From Rhypophila decipiens (lineage: Eukaryota; Ascomycota; Sordariomycetes; Sordariales; Naviculisporaceae): DNA of 64,000 nt. The notes below the pieces were generated by a model, which worked only from the letters and a program-made list of their open reading frames with translations, had not been told where the DNA came from and searched no databases. Location: NCBI GenBank assembly GCA_033297075.1, contig MU858150.1, forward strand, positions 62,001-126,000. Direction: 5' to 3'. Each line of letters starts with the position of its first letter. Positions within the stretch are counted from its first letter, which is position 1. Of the stretch, positions 21,983 to 30,933 are shown piece by piece. Made by a program: the position numbers and the translations under genes.

Positions 21983-22870
21983 ATGGCGTCCAAACTGGTC
22001 CCGTCGAGCCCGTCCGATGTGATGGTGATCCGAGACGTCACACCCAACGTGGTTACCTTTTCCGTTCCCTTTCTACGGTTTGGCAAGATTCCCATTGGTG
22101 GCCGAGGGACTCTTGGTAAGTTTCCGTCTTTCACACACTGGATTTAATATCAGAGCTAACACTCACCAGTAAAACTCACCTCCGGCTCTCTGGCAATCTT
22201 CTCCCCCGTAGCCCTCACTCCAGAAGCCAAAGCCAAGGTTGATTCCCTCGGCGGCCAAGTGCGGTACATCATCGCTCCAGACATCGAGCACCACATCTTT
22301 ATCTCGGAATGGGCAAAGGCCTACCCCGAAGCGGTCCTCATCGGACCAGAGGGTCTACCCGAGAAGCGAGCCAAGATGAGGTCGAACCCGTCCAACGACA
22401 ACGTAGGCGAGGAGTCCTTTGCAACAGTCTTCACAAAAACCAACAAGCTCGAGGTCAAAGTCTCGCCCGAGTTTGACGCCGACTTTGAGTACGAATACGT
22501 CGACGCCCATCCAAACAAGGAGCTCGTGTTTTTCTACAAGCCGGATAAGGTGCTCATCGAGGCTGATCTGATGTTTAACCTGCCTGCTGAGGAGCAGTAC
22601 AGTCGTATGCCGGAGAGCGAGAAGCCCAAGAATGCTGGGTTCTTGGCGAAGGCGTTTATGGGCGCGCAGAGTACCGAGGGGGACGCGAAGTGGATGAAGA
22701 GGTTTATTTGGTATGCGCTCAGCCGTGGGGATCGGACGGGCTTCAATGAGAGCGTCAAGAGGATTGGGAAATGGGATTTTGAGACGATTGTGCCGTGCCA
22801 TGGGGAGACTATTGTTGGTGGGGGCAAGGCTGTCTTTGAGAAGGTGTTTGAGGCGCATTTGAAGAATTGA
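21983..22870 (+). CDS. DUF4336 family protein
   Basis: Exons 21983-22115 and 22170-22870, joined by a 54-nt GT-AG intron, encode 277 aa. Family-type segments are RDVTPNVVTFSVPF near the start, SLAIFSPVALTPEAKAK after the intron, and YIIAPDIEHHIFISEW. The family has a fold related to metallo-beta-lactamases; the His pair in DIEHH and the His in VPCHGETI (C-terminal) are candidate ligands or catalytic residues, but no activity is established that I know of. The ATG at 21983 is the first in this frame. About 80 upstream codons in the same frame have no ATG yet read as an Arg/Ser-rich presequence plus a hydrophobic segment (FATLLFGSATAAVVGAISY), so a mitochondrial form with an upstream exon or non-AUG start is possible. 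Confidence 0.85.
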
Positions 22871-23353
22871 CTGGACAGCAGGAGATGTCGAGCTCGGCTG
22901 TGATAATGGGCTGAGTTGTAATGAATGCGGGTCTGCGGACTTGTAATGGGAGAACTGCTGCTTTCATGTTTAATACCACGATATAGACTGGAACTGTTTG
23001 GTGGTTTTGTTCCTGGGGGGTAATCTGAACTTAATAATGCGCTTGATATAACATTTTGTCTTTAAACTGAATGCTTGCCTTTTCTTTTAGTCTCATCATC
23101 TCCGCTGGAAAGTCCTTGGATGAATGTTTTGGTATCCGTACCACGTCATGTTGCACACCAACAACCCTAACCCTTATCGTGACCCGCCAGCGACTTATCG
23201 AGCTCACCCGAGACGCTGCGCATCAAGCTCCGAAGCTCCAGCGATTGATCACGAAGAGCTGCCAAAAGTCAAGATACCTAACAACCGTCATGTTATTTAA
23301 AATACTAATATAAAACTCACCGAGTCCGCAACCAGCAGCGGCGAGCCATTCAC
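22871..23353. other. Intergenic region upstream of GatA
   Basis: This 483-bp gap between two tandem plus-strand genes holds the 3' UTR of the DUF4336 gene and the GatA promoter. Nothing else is seen. Confidence 0.5.
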
Positions 23354-25054
23354 ATGTCAGCCAGGAGCGGGCTCCTCCGCGGCCTGCACCTGCGCAATGT
23401 GAGGCCCTCAAAATATGCAGTCGCATCATCCCCCGGGGACCAGCGGCGACTGCTAAATCACTTTACAGCAAGAGGTTCGTACCCATTGATTGCCGCACCA
23501 GCTAGCTCTCTCAATGACTTTTCAAAATCTAACTAACCAATATTCTTGCCCCATCCAGTCCCCGACTCAGAAATCCAACAAGAGCTCTCAAGAGTCCACC
23601 GAGATATGCGCTCCCCGCCATTCACCCTCGCAGTAAAAGACAACATCGCAACAACCACCAGCCTCCTCGCAACAACATGCGCCTCTCCCATTTTAAAAAC
23701 CTACACAAGCCCAATCGAAGCTACCATCGTGGCCCAGCTGCGCAAACGAGGGGGGGTGGTAGTCGGCAAGACCAACCTGGATGAATTCGGCATGGGCAGC
23801 CACTCTACCCACTCCTTCTTCGGACCCGTTGCGCAAGGACCCTTCTCAGCAGGCGGTAGTTCGGGCGGGAGCGCAGTCGCTGTTTCCCAAGGGGACGCGG
23901 AAATAGCACTCGGCACCGACACAGGTGGTTCAGTCCGGTTGCCGGCGTCTTATACCGGGGTCGTGGGGTATAAGCCTTCGTACGGGATGATTTCGCGGTA
24001 TGGAGTCATTCCCTATGCGAATTCCCTCGACACAGTGGGCTTCTTGTCTCGTTCGGTACAAGGGATACACCGCCTCGTGGTCGGGGGCGGGCTATGGGCC
24101 GTGCATGATGCGAAAGATCCCACTAGTTTGTCTACAACTGCGAGGAGGAGATGTGCGTCTGTTAGGGAGGGATATTCCCATAAATCGGCGCAAAAGGGGC
24201 ACCTTCTCGAGGGGATTACATTCGGATTACCGTTGGAGTATAACATTGCTGAACTGGACGGGTCTATTCGCCATGCTTGGGCGGATGCGGCGAAAAAGTT
24301 ACAAGCGCTGGGCGGTGGAGTAAGGGTTGTGCCGGTGTCGTTGCCGTCTACCCGCCATGCTTTGTCGGCGTATTATGTCATTGCCCCGGCGGAGGCATCT
24401 TCTAACCTGGCCAAGTATGATGGTGTGCGGTACGGTACTCAATCTCCTCCTCCTCCTCCTACTACTACAGGCAGCGACGATGTTCTATACTCGGCAGTAA
24501 GGGGGCAAGGGTTCGGGCCAGAAGTCAAGAGGCGGATTTTGCTAGGGTCGTATACCCTGTCCTCAGAGGCAATCGATAATTATTTCTTGCAAGCGCAAAA
24601 GGTCCGCCGGCTTGTGAGGAGGGATTTTGACAGGGTGTTTAGACTGTCGAACCCGTTATTGGGTGGGTCTGAGGAAGAAGAGGCGTTTGACCTGAGTGAT
24701 TTGCCCGAGGAGATTCCCATGGAGAATAAATTCGGCCCGACAGAAGTGGACTTTTTGCTGTGTCCTACTGCGCCTACGCTTGCGCCACGGTTGGGGGATG
24801 TTTTGGATGATGGGGAGGAAGAGGGAAAGAAAGTGGTGGATGCGTATGTGAATGATGTTTTTACTGTGCCTGCTAGTTTGGCTGGTTTGCCTGCGATTAG
24901 TATACCAGTGCCGGTGCAGCAGATAACGGGCAACACAGGAGGAGATGCTGGGAGTGCGGGACTGCAGTTGATCGGGCAGTATTGGGATGATGCGCGGTTG
25001 TTGAGTGTCGCTGCGGCTGTGATGGAGTGTCTTGGTGGTGATGGTGAGAAATAA
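23354..25054 (+). CDS. HER2: Mitochondrial glutamyl-tRNA(Gln) amidotransferase subunit A
   Basis: Exon 1 (23354-23474) and exon 2 (23559-25054) encode 538 aa; the intron of 84 nt is GT-AG with donor GTTCGT. This is an amidase-signature enzyme with the full Ser-cisSer-Lys triad: Lys in AVKDNI (residue 67), the cis-Ser in GGSSGGSA near 140 and the nucleophile Ser in TDTGGSVRLP near 165. In the GatFAB complex it releases ammonia from glutamine, which converts misacylated Glu-tRNA(Gln) into Gln-tRNA(Gln) in the mitochondrial matrix. The first 40 residues are basic and contain no acidic residue until Asp29, which fits a targeting peptide. The N-terminal region before the Lys loop is shorter than in many homologues. 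The C-terminal linker contains a short proline run (CCT repeat). Plain amidase activity on another substrate is the alternative. Confidence 0.9.
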
Positions 25055-25720
25055 ACAATGGCGGCATTGTGGACTGGTTCTTCTATCCGGTGCACGGGTT
25101 TCGTCTGAATATTTTAGGGATAAATATTACGGACTAAGGTGTGATGTCGGGTTGGATGAAATGCCCAAGACTTTGTTGTACATTATTGTCACGATACTTT
25201 GTATATATATATTAAACTTGTATTCTTGATGGAGGATTGAATTTTTACACTCTTGTCTATTTGTGCCGTGGATTTAGCCGTGTTTAAACGTCACGGAGTA
25301 ATGTCCCAAGATTCCCATTGCCAGGATCCATCGTCATTCTTGCCGACTTAGTGGGCCACGATGTTCAGATGGTTCACGGCTCAGCCCTTGGATTTGGGCC
25401 GAGAGATGTTTTATCCATATTCTGTTAGACACAGAATCCCGCTCTGTCTGTCCAGTCGTGGGAGTCGACTGGAATAATCCGACCTCTTGCAGCTGCCGTT
25501 GGATAGGCTGCAGAAGCGGCCTCAGCACAGCATACGGGACCATATTGTCGCTGTCTGTAGACCTTCTCGCCTTGAACGCAAACGATTCCCATCTTCTGGC
25601 ATATTATGGCATCGTCAACGTGACATGTCGGGCAGAACTATTCCACCGCGGCTCGAGTCCCTCTGATTGTGTTACAGCCCATCCAGCTTCAGGGCTGTGA
25701 CGACTGTGCCTGGAAACTGG
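25055..25720. other. Intergenic region between convergent genes
   Basis: This 666-bp gap between the convergent GatA and PRP38 genes is AT-rich near 25180-25250. It must contain both 3' ends. No gene was recognised. Confidence 0.5.
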
Positions 25721-26596
25721 TCAAGGACTCCGACTCCGGCTCCGACTGCGACTGCGACTGCGACCCCAACTCCTGTCACGACTCCTTCGCCGATAGTCCC
25801 CACCATCAATATCCATCCTATCCCCCCTCACCGACCGTGACCGTGACCGCGACCGTGACCTCGAATCCGGAGTCCTAGTCCCATCCCTCTCCTCCAACTC
25901 CCCAACCTCCCCCTCACTATCATCCTCCTCCTTCACCCCATCGCCATTCCTATCCTCTTCTTCCTCCTCCTCCTCCAACAAATCCTCAATATCCCCCAAC
26001 GGACTAACCCTAGCCTCCAACAGCTCCAAATCCTCCAAAATATCCCGCTTCCTCATCTTCCACAAACTCGTCGCACAAACCCGATCCTTCGTCAGCAAAT
26101 CATCCACAAACTCATCCATGTACGTCAGACTAGTCCCATTCCTCCCCTTGCGTCTCAGTTTCCGCTTATCCTCCAAAAACGGCTCAAGCACCTTGTAAAC
26201 ATCCTTATCCTGCCTCGTCAGGCGGATATAAAACAGCGCCAATGCCCGCAGGTATTTAAACTTTTCGCCGCCGAATTGGAGGTACTCGTCCAGTATCGCA
26301 TCGCTGGGTTGCAGCTGGAGGAGCTTAAAAGCGAGACAGAGAAAGGGGGTGGGTTTTTGGAATTGGCCGTAGACTCCGCCGATGAAGGAGACGTGTTCTA
26401 CGACTCGGTCGACAATGTCGGCTTCGTTGACGGCGAAGCATTGTTCTTGGTAGAAGTAGGAGTTTACTATGCGGTCGCGGACGGGTTTTTCTAGGATCGT
26501 GGCGGGGTTTAGGCCGTTTGGTGCCAGAGGGCCGGAGGAGCCCCGTTCGTCGAGGAAGCGCCGCTCGTCGGCGCGGTGGTGGGTTGATTTGCTCAT
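25721..26596 (-). CDS. PRP38: Pre-mRNA-splicing factor Prp38
   Basis: A single-exon frame of 291 aa. Residues about 15-200 are the PRP38 domain: LNPATILEKPVRDRI, the SYFYQEQCF segment, the FIGGVYGQ turn, PTPFLCLAFKLLQLQP and FKYLRALALFYIRLTR. An acidic stretch follows (Glu run near 205-215), and the protein ends in Arg-Ser dipeptide repeats, as in metazoan PRP38A and unlike the short yeast protein. Prp38 is part of the tri-snRNP/B complex in the nucleus and is needed for spliceosome activation (release of U1/U4 after assembly). The RS tail is probably phosphorylated by SR kinases. The stop TGA is at 25723-25721. It is divergent from the small membrane-protein gene at 27184. Confidence 0.95.
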   Translation of the reverse strand: MSKSTHHRADERRFLDERGSSGPLAPNGLNPATILEKPVRDRIVNSYFYQEQCFAVNEADIVDRVVEHVSFIGGVYGQFQKPTPFLCLAFKLLQLQPSDAILDEYLQFGGEKFKYLRALALFYIRLTRQDKDVYKVLEPFLEDKRKLRRKGRNGTSLTYMDEFVDDLLTKDRVCATSLWKMRKRDILEDLELLEARVSPLGDIEDLLEEEEEEEDRNGDGVKEEDDSEGEVGELEERDGTRTPDSRSRSRSRSRSVRGDRMDIDGGDYRRRSRDRSWGRSRSRSRSRSRSP

Positions 26597-27183
26597 TTTT
26601 GGTTTTTTTTCCTCTTGTCGCTGTGGTTTTGTTTGTTGTTTCGTTTCAGATGGTTGGTGTAGAAGTGATGTCTGGTGGTTTGCGACGCTTGCGACGGCAG
26701 CTAGAAATTCGAGAACCTGAAAGGCTGAAAAGCTTCCCCAGATTTATCTTGGGTTACAGGGGTTGTTAGTGGATGCCGCATTGCCAAGGTTCCGATGTGG
26801 GGCATTCAGTGGACGACTGATAAGCGATAAGAACCGGTTGCTCCCCCAACGGAGCTCAGCTTTGTTTTGTTCGCAAATCAAGGCGAAAGGAGGTCGGGGT
26901 GACATGTGCAACCAGGCCCCGCCTTGTCTGATGGGAGACGTCACACACATTGTTCAGGTTTCCGACGACAATTACTTGAACCAGGGCACTTGTTGAAATC
27001 TTTCGGGAAGCTGCATTTACCACTCTGCCACCACCGCCAACACCTCTTGCACGCCTTGTAAATAATAGATTGTGTCACGATATCTCCATTGTGGCCTTTT
27101 ATCTGTTGAAAGAGCTTACCCAGATATAAGAACCCACTCGCGGTACCATAAAAGAAGCTAAGACGGACGGACGGGTACATACC
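26597..27183. promoter_or_regulatory. Divergent promoter region, PRP38 and small membrane protein
   Basis: About 590 bp between two divergent start codons. A T-rich block lies just upstream of the PRP38 ATG (26597-26640, plus-strand reading). No specific motif is assigned. Confidence 0.45.
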
Positions 27184-27997
27184 ATGTTGCTCACATCGTC
27201 CCAAGTGTCCATTGCGCTATCGTCTAGCATAGGTAAGTTTTGCAGGTGTACTAAATAACTCCCGTTTACACAGCTCAAACTAACACGAACGAACATCAGT
27301 ACTCATCTTCACAACAGCCCTCTTTCTAAGCGGCTACGCAATCCAGCAGCGGACCCTGCGCGACCTCCGAGCAGCCATCAGGGCGCCCCCTCAACCAGAA
27401 CCCAAGATTTTCTTGCCAGACCGGTTCAAGACGTCGACGACTGAACTTCCCGATGGGACGATTATCGAGGTCAACGACGATGGAAGCGCACCAACTGGTA
27501 GCCGCAGCAGCAATAATCAGAAACCGCTGAGGGGGGGCCGAGCAAGGAAGCAACGACAACGACAAGGCCAACAGCAACGAGGGAAAAATGAGGAAATCGT
27601 TATCGAGATTAAACCCACGTTACCTTTGCCCGAGGAAAAGGCGGGCGGAGCGAACGCTCAACGAGCTGTGAAGGATACGCATACGCAGGTGATGAGGGAA
27701 AAACACAGGGCGCCGTCATCATCGACCAACAAGAGCGAAAAGAAACAGCCACAGCAGAATGGCAAGCAACAACAACAACAACAACAACAACAAGTGGGAG
27801 TAAAAGGCCAGGGCGGCGGTAAAGGAAAGAAGGACCAGAAGGAGAAAGTTCTATTACCAGGACCAGACGCGGTCCCACACCCCGAGGATGAAGGAAAGTT
27901 CGTTAGCAGGGCCGAACGGCGCAGACTGATCAAGGAAGAGCTGCAGAGGCTTTCGCGGGGGAGTGAGAGGGTGTATTGGCAGCGGAGGCTTTGGTAG
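27184..27997 (+). CDS. Small N-terminally anchored membrane protein, function unknown
   Basis: Exon 1 (27184-27232) and exon 2 (27300-27997) encode 248 aa; the 67-nt intron is GT-AG (GTAAGT donor). The splice creates a hydrophobic segment at about residues 8-30 (SIALSSSIVLIFTTALFLSG), which should act as a signal anchor. It is followed by a basic and Gln/Lys-rich low-complexity region with a nine-Gln run (CAA repeats, 27769-27794). The C-terminus is compact and charged (SRAERRRLIKEELQRLSRG, then VYWQRRLW) and looks like the conserved part. I do not recognise a characterised homologue. The organelle cannot be read from the sequence; a short N-terminus before the anchor suggests a cytosolic tail (type III or tail-like orientation). 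Confidence 0.75.
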
Positions 27998-29536
27998 GGA
28001 TCTATCTCACCTCCGGTACCGATGAGGTGGCGTGGCATATAGGACGGTTCTAACGGATAGAGCTGGTGCGTTTGCTTCTTTCTGGTTTTCGGTTCGGTTT
28101 CGGTTTCGAGGTGGGGTTTGGGAATTCTGGTTATGGGTATGGGTATGTCTTGGATACCAGATATGTATATGACGGACGGATTTTGTATTGATGGTATGGG
28201 AAGGACTAGATATCTGATCTCTGGTATGAGAATGTTTATATCTAGAGTATGTATAGGGAAGCTGGGTGTTTCTTGGGTAGAATGAATGTATCACGACGTT
28301 ATGCCACCAATGAAACCTACTGGAAAATAATCCGCTTCTTCTCTTTTGAGTCAGGCCTGCAGAAGCCACCTGTCTCGGGAAGCCTCCAGTCGTCGTCCAC
28401 TTGCAATGATCAGTGAATTTCATGACCATGTATGACTCTTGTGCAGCAAAACAGTTCACCATATTCTACTACGGCCTGGCGTGTCATCTCTGTACATGTA
28501 ACTTGCCTATGGACGGTTGGACGACAGTATCATGGCTATTTTCCATAAGCCATGATCAAGAGCTGGTCATCTCGGCCCGTAACTGCCCACCTCATACATA
28601 CTCCAGATCCGGGCCCGGGATGTTGTACCCAGACAAGGCTTGTACGAGACATCGGCCTGGCGATAGTGCATTCGGGTAGCTCACCGGTATCCGGCCATGC
28701 ATGCACCTCTGCCGCCTCTGGACGCCTCGTTGTCTCAGACATGCCAAAAGAAATAGTAATCAAAAAGATTTGCGGTAACGTATTTATTTCCGTTTTCTTT
28801 TTCTTTTGACATCTTTTCTGCAAGGTGCAAGTGTCATTGTCGGTCATTGCCGGCCATTGCGTGCCGATAGCCGTGTTTGACAGGAGAGGGTCTCACTTTG
28901 ACAGCTATCACTGCCATTACTCCGTACGGATATCTACAACTCTTCGTTTGGATATTCCTAACCCCCACACAATGTCTAGATTTTGGGTTCCACGGGTTCC
29001 TATGAGAGCTTGCCTGACTAGTCAGGAATATCCAGGTTATTTCTCGATAAAGTTCAACCATGTTATGCACAGTACGTATTCAGACATCATCATCCCTACA
29101 TGTGGTGAACCGAGCTCAACATTGCACTTCTGTCACTTTTTGTCCAGCAGCTTTCTGAATTCGTGTCTCATTCTCGTTTTCACTTTCCTTCAATATCCAA
29201 TCAGACTGGGTCTTCTGTAAACGGCACATGAGATGCCTAGAAGCAATCTCGATCCCAAATGGAAAGGGTGGAAAGGATATGGAACGTGGCTAACACCAGC
29301 GCCGTGAAGCCGAGTGCGGAACGTCTTTATATGTTGGGCCCGATGTCTGTTGTAGACGGGCAGGGTTGCATGTCCTCTATTCCTATTCTTCTCCAGTTAA
29401 TTACATGCAAACATCCATACTCATCATCTAGAAAAGTCTTCATAAAAAAATTGGAAACCCTAGCAGGCCCGAGCACAACGAGAAGCGACATCTTCTCCTC
29501 CGACCTTTTGATCTCGAACCTTCATACATCATCATC
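27998..29536. other. Intergenic region, no recognisable gene
   Basis: About 1.5 kb. Just after the preceding gene are short repeats of GGTTTCGGTT and TATGGG type (28090-28200). The rest holds only short frames without recognisable domains. A TATA-like TTTATATG lies at about 29324, roughly 210 bp upstream of the next ATG. Confidence 0.45.
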
Positions 29537-29977
29537 ATGCCAATCCAACGCGTGGTCTCCTGGCTAGAAACCACCAAGTTCGCCTTCATCCCAGCCCAAC
29601 ATCTCGACTCCCTCATAACCAATACCCAACATAACCGACCATTCATAATAACCAACCATTCTCCTCCCCATCTCGTCCTCCTGTTCCACTGCACAGTCAA
29701 ATCTCTCCAGAACCAATTCGGGCACGACAAACAATTCTGCTACGTTGGCGAGCTCAACAAGCTACGGACCTGCTTGTTGATGGGCGAGCCTGAGGAACTC
29801 GAGAGAGCGATACATAACCTGGCAAGACGTCTGGGGCTGCCGGTTCGTTGCTCTAGGCCTGTACCAATACGTCATACGCACACGGTCCGGTTTGGTAGTA
29901 GAGGAGCGTATCTTCTCAAGTTTCCGAAGAAAGGCGCCGGCAAGGTTTCGAGACATGATGGAGGGAAGAAGAAGTAG
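29537..29977 (+). CDS. Small orphan protein, 146 aa
   Basis: A single-exon frame starting at an ATG preceded by CATCATC. Codon third positions in the first 80 codons are strongly C-biased, as in real genes of this window, which supports coding. The N-terminal half is mixed hydrophobic and hydrophilic (VSWLETTKFAFIPAQHLDSL; LVLLFHCTVKSL), and the C-terminal half is basic, ending in KKK. No signal peptide or clear membrane segment is seen. I do not recognise a family. It sits at the left edge of the accessory-looking 28-37 kb segment. Confidence 0.55.
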   Translation: MPIQRVVSWLETTKFAFIPAQHLDSLITNTQHNRPFIITNHSPPHLVLLFHCTVKSLQNQFGHDKQFCYVGELNKLRTCLLMGEPEELERAIHNLARRLGLPVRCSRPVPIRHTHTVRFGSRGAYLLKFPKKGAGKVSRHDGGKKK

Positions 29978-30146
29978 CAGCGCTATGAGATGTTATTGTT
30001 CGAATTATTATGTGAGTCTGTTGAGAGAATTTACTCTTATAATTACATTTGCCCAGGAGGAAGTACTGTGACCCGGTTCAAGCAAGCAGTTGACTGACCA
30101 ATCTTCAACTACTCGTTCGTCATAGGGGTCCCTCAACTGCCGGAAC

Positions 30147-30626
30147 ATGGTGCCCAAGTTTGGCGATCGGTGCAGACTCTGTGTGGTAGGTCAAGTCAGT
30201 TTTCGATATTACCATAACTCCTCCTTTTAACTTGCCACATTCTCACTGAAACCATCTTCTTCTTACCTTGTTGTTTATATCCCACAACCAACCACTGACC
30301 AGACCACCCACAAACAACAGGCCCTCAAAAGCGGCTCTTCCATCTCCGAGAACCTCCTCCCAGACGACATCCTCCGGGGAATCAAACCCCTCAGCCCCAT
30401 TCACAGTCACAGCCATAGCGAGAGCCATAGCGCCAGCAGCCAAACCCGTACCCTGAGCAGCCATAGCAAGACCAGTCTGGATAGTCACTCCCACAGCCAT
30501 ACTCGAAGTGGACACCAACATCAGCAGCACCATCACTATCAGCACAGCCGTCACCATCAAAAATTCTCAGACGAGAGGAGAGAGGAACGGGAACACGAGA
30601 AAGGGACGAGTAAGAGGTCGGAGTAG
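30147..30626 (+). CDS. Candidate His/Ser-rich orphan protein (two exons)
   Basis: A short first exon (30147-30185, starting MVPKFGDRCRLCV) has a GT donor (GTAGGT). A second exon ending at a TAG (30624-30626) is open from 30231 and rich in His-Ser dipeptides (HSHSHSESHS; later HSHSHT and HQHQQHHHY), then ends charged (DERREEREHEKG). Two in-frame acceptors are available: CAG before 30303 and CAG before 30321. A CACTGAC branch-like element at about 30293 favours the second, giving about 114 aa. The His pattern could bind metal ions, but that is a guess. Opposite-strand frames also exist here, so the model is tentative. Confidence 0.4.
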
Positions 30627-30639
30627 TAGGAGCACTAAA

Positions 30640-30933
30640 ATAGGTTAATTTTTAAAAAGAGAAGGATATCTCCTACCTACTATATATTGCCTGGGCCACA
30701 AAGGCAGGAGGAAGCCTTTGTACCGCACTAGGCAGCGGTAGGTGCAGCACTGCCGCTGGGCTATATAAATGGCCTGCGCTCTTCCCCTCTCGGTACATCC
30801 TAGCTTAGCTCCATAGAGACTAATCTACGATTTCACCTCTTACACTATATTTATCTGTATAACTTCCTCTTGAATAGGGTATTAGGACCTAAAGTCTTAA
30901 TATCTAAGGCAGAAACGCCTAAATGCTATAACA
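30640..30933 (+). mobile_element. AT-rich LTR-like remnant
   Basis: This block looks like a retrotransposon LTR fragment: a TATATAAATGG promoter-like box (30761-30771) followed by a C-rich initiator-like stretch (CTCTTCCCCTCTC), then an AT-rich tract that ends in CTATAACA at 30926-30933, a typical LTR terminus (TGTTATAG on the other strand). No matching left terminus (TGTTATAG) and no clear target-site duplication were found, so it would be truncated. No internal retroelement genes are present. The minus-strand gene to the right takes its stop codon from inside this block. A chance AT-rich intergenic sequence is the alternative. Confidence 0.35.

Noticed and set aside
20815..25285. Similar 19-mers ATTTGTGxCGTGGATTT at about 20820 and 25258
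   Set aside because: Two mismatches over 19 bases in a 64-kb window is within chance; no extension of the match on either side.
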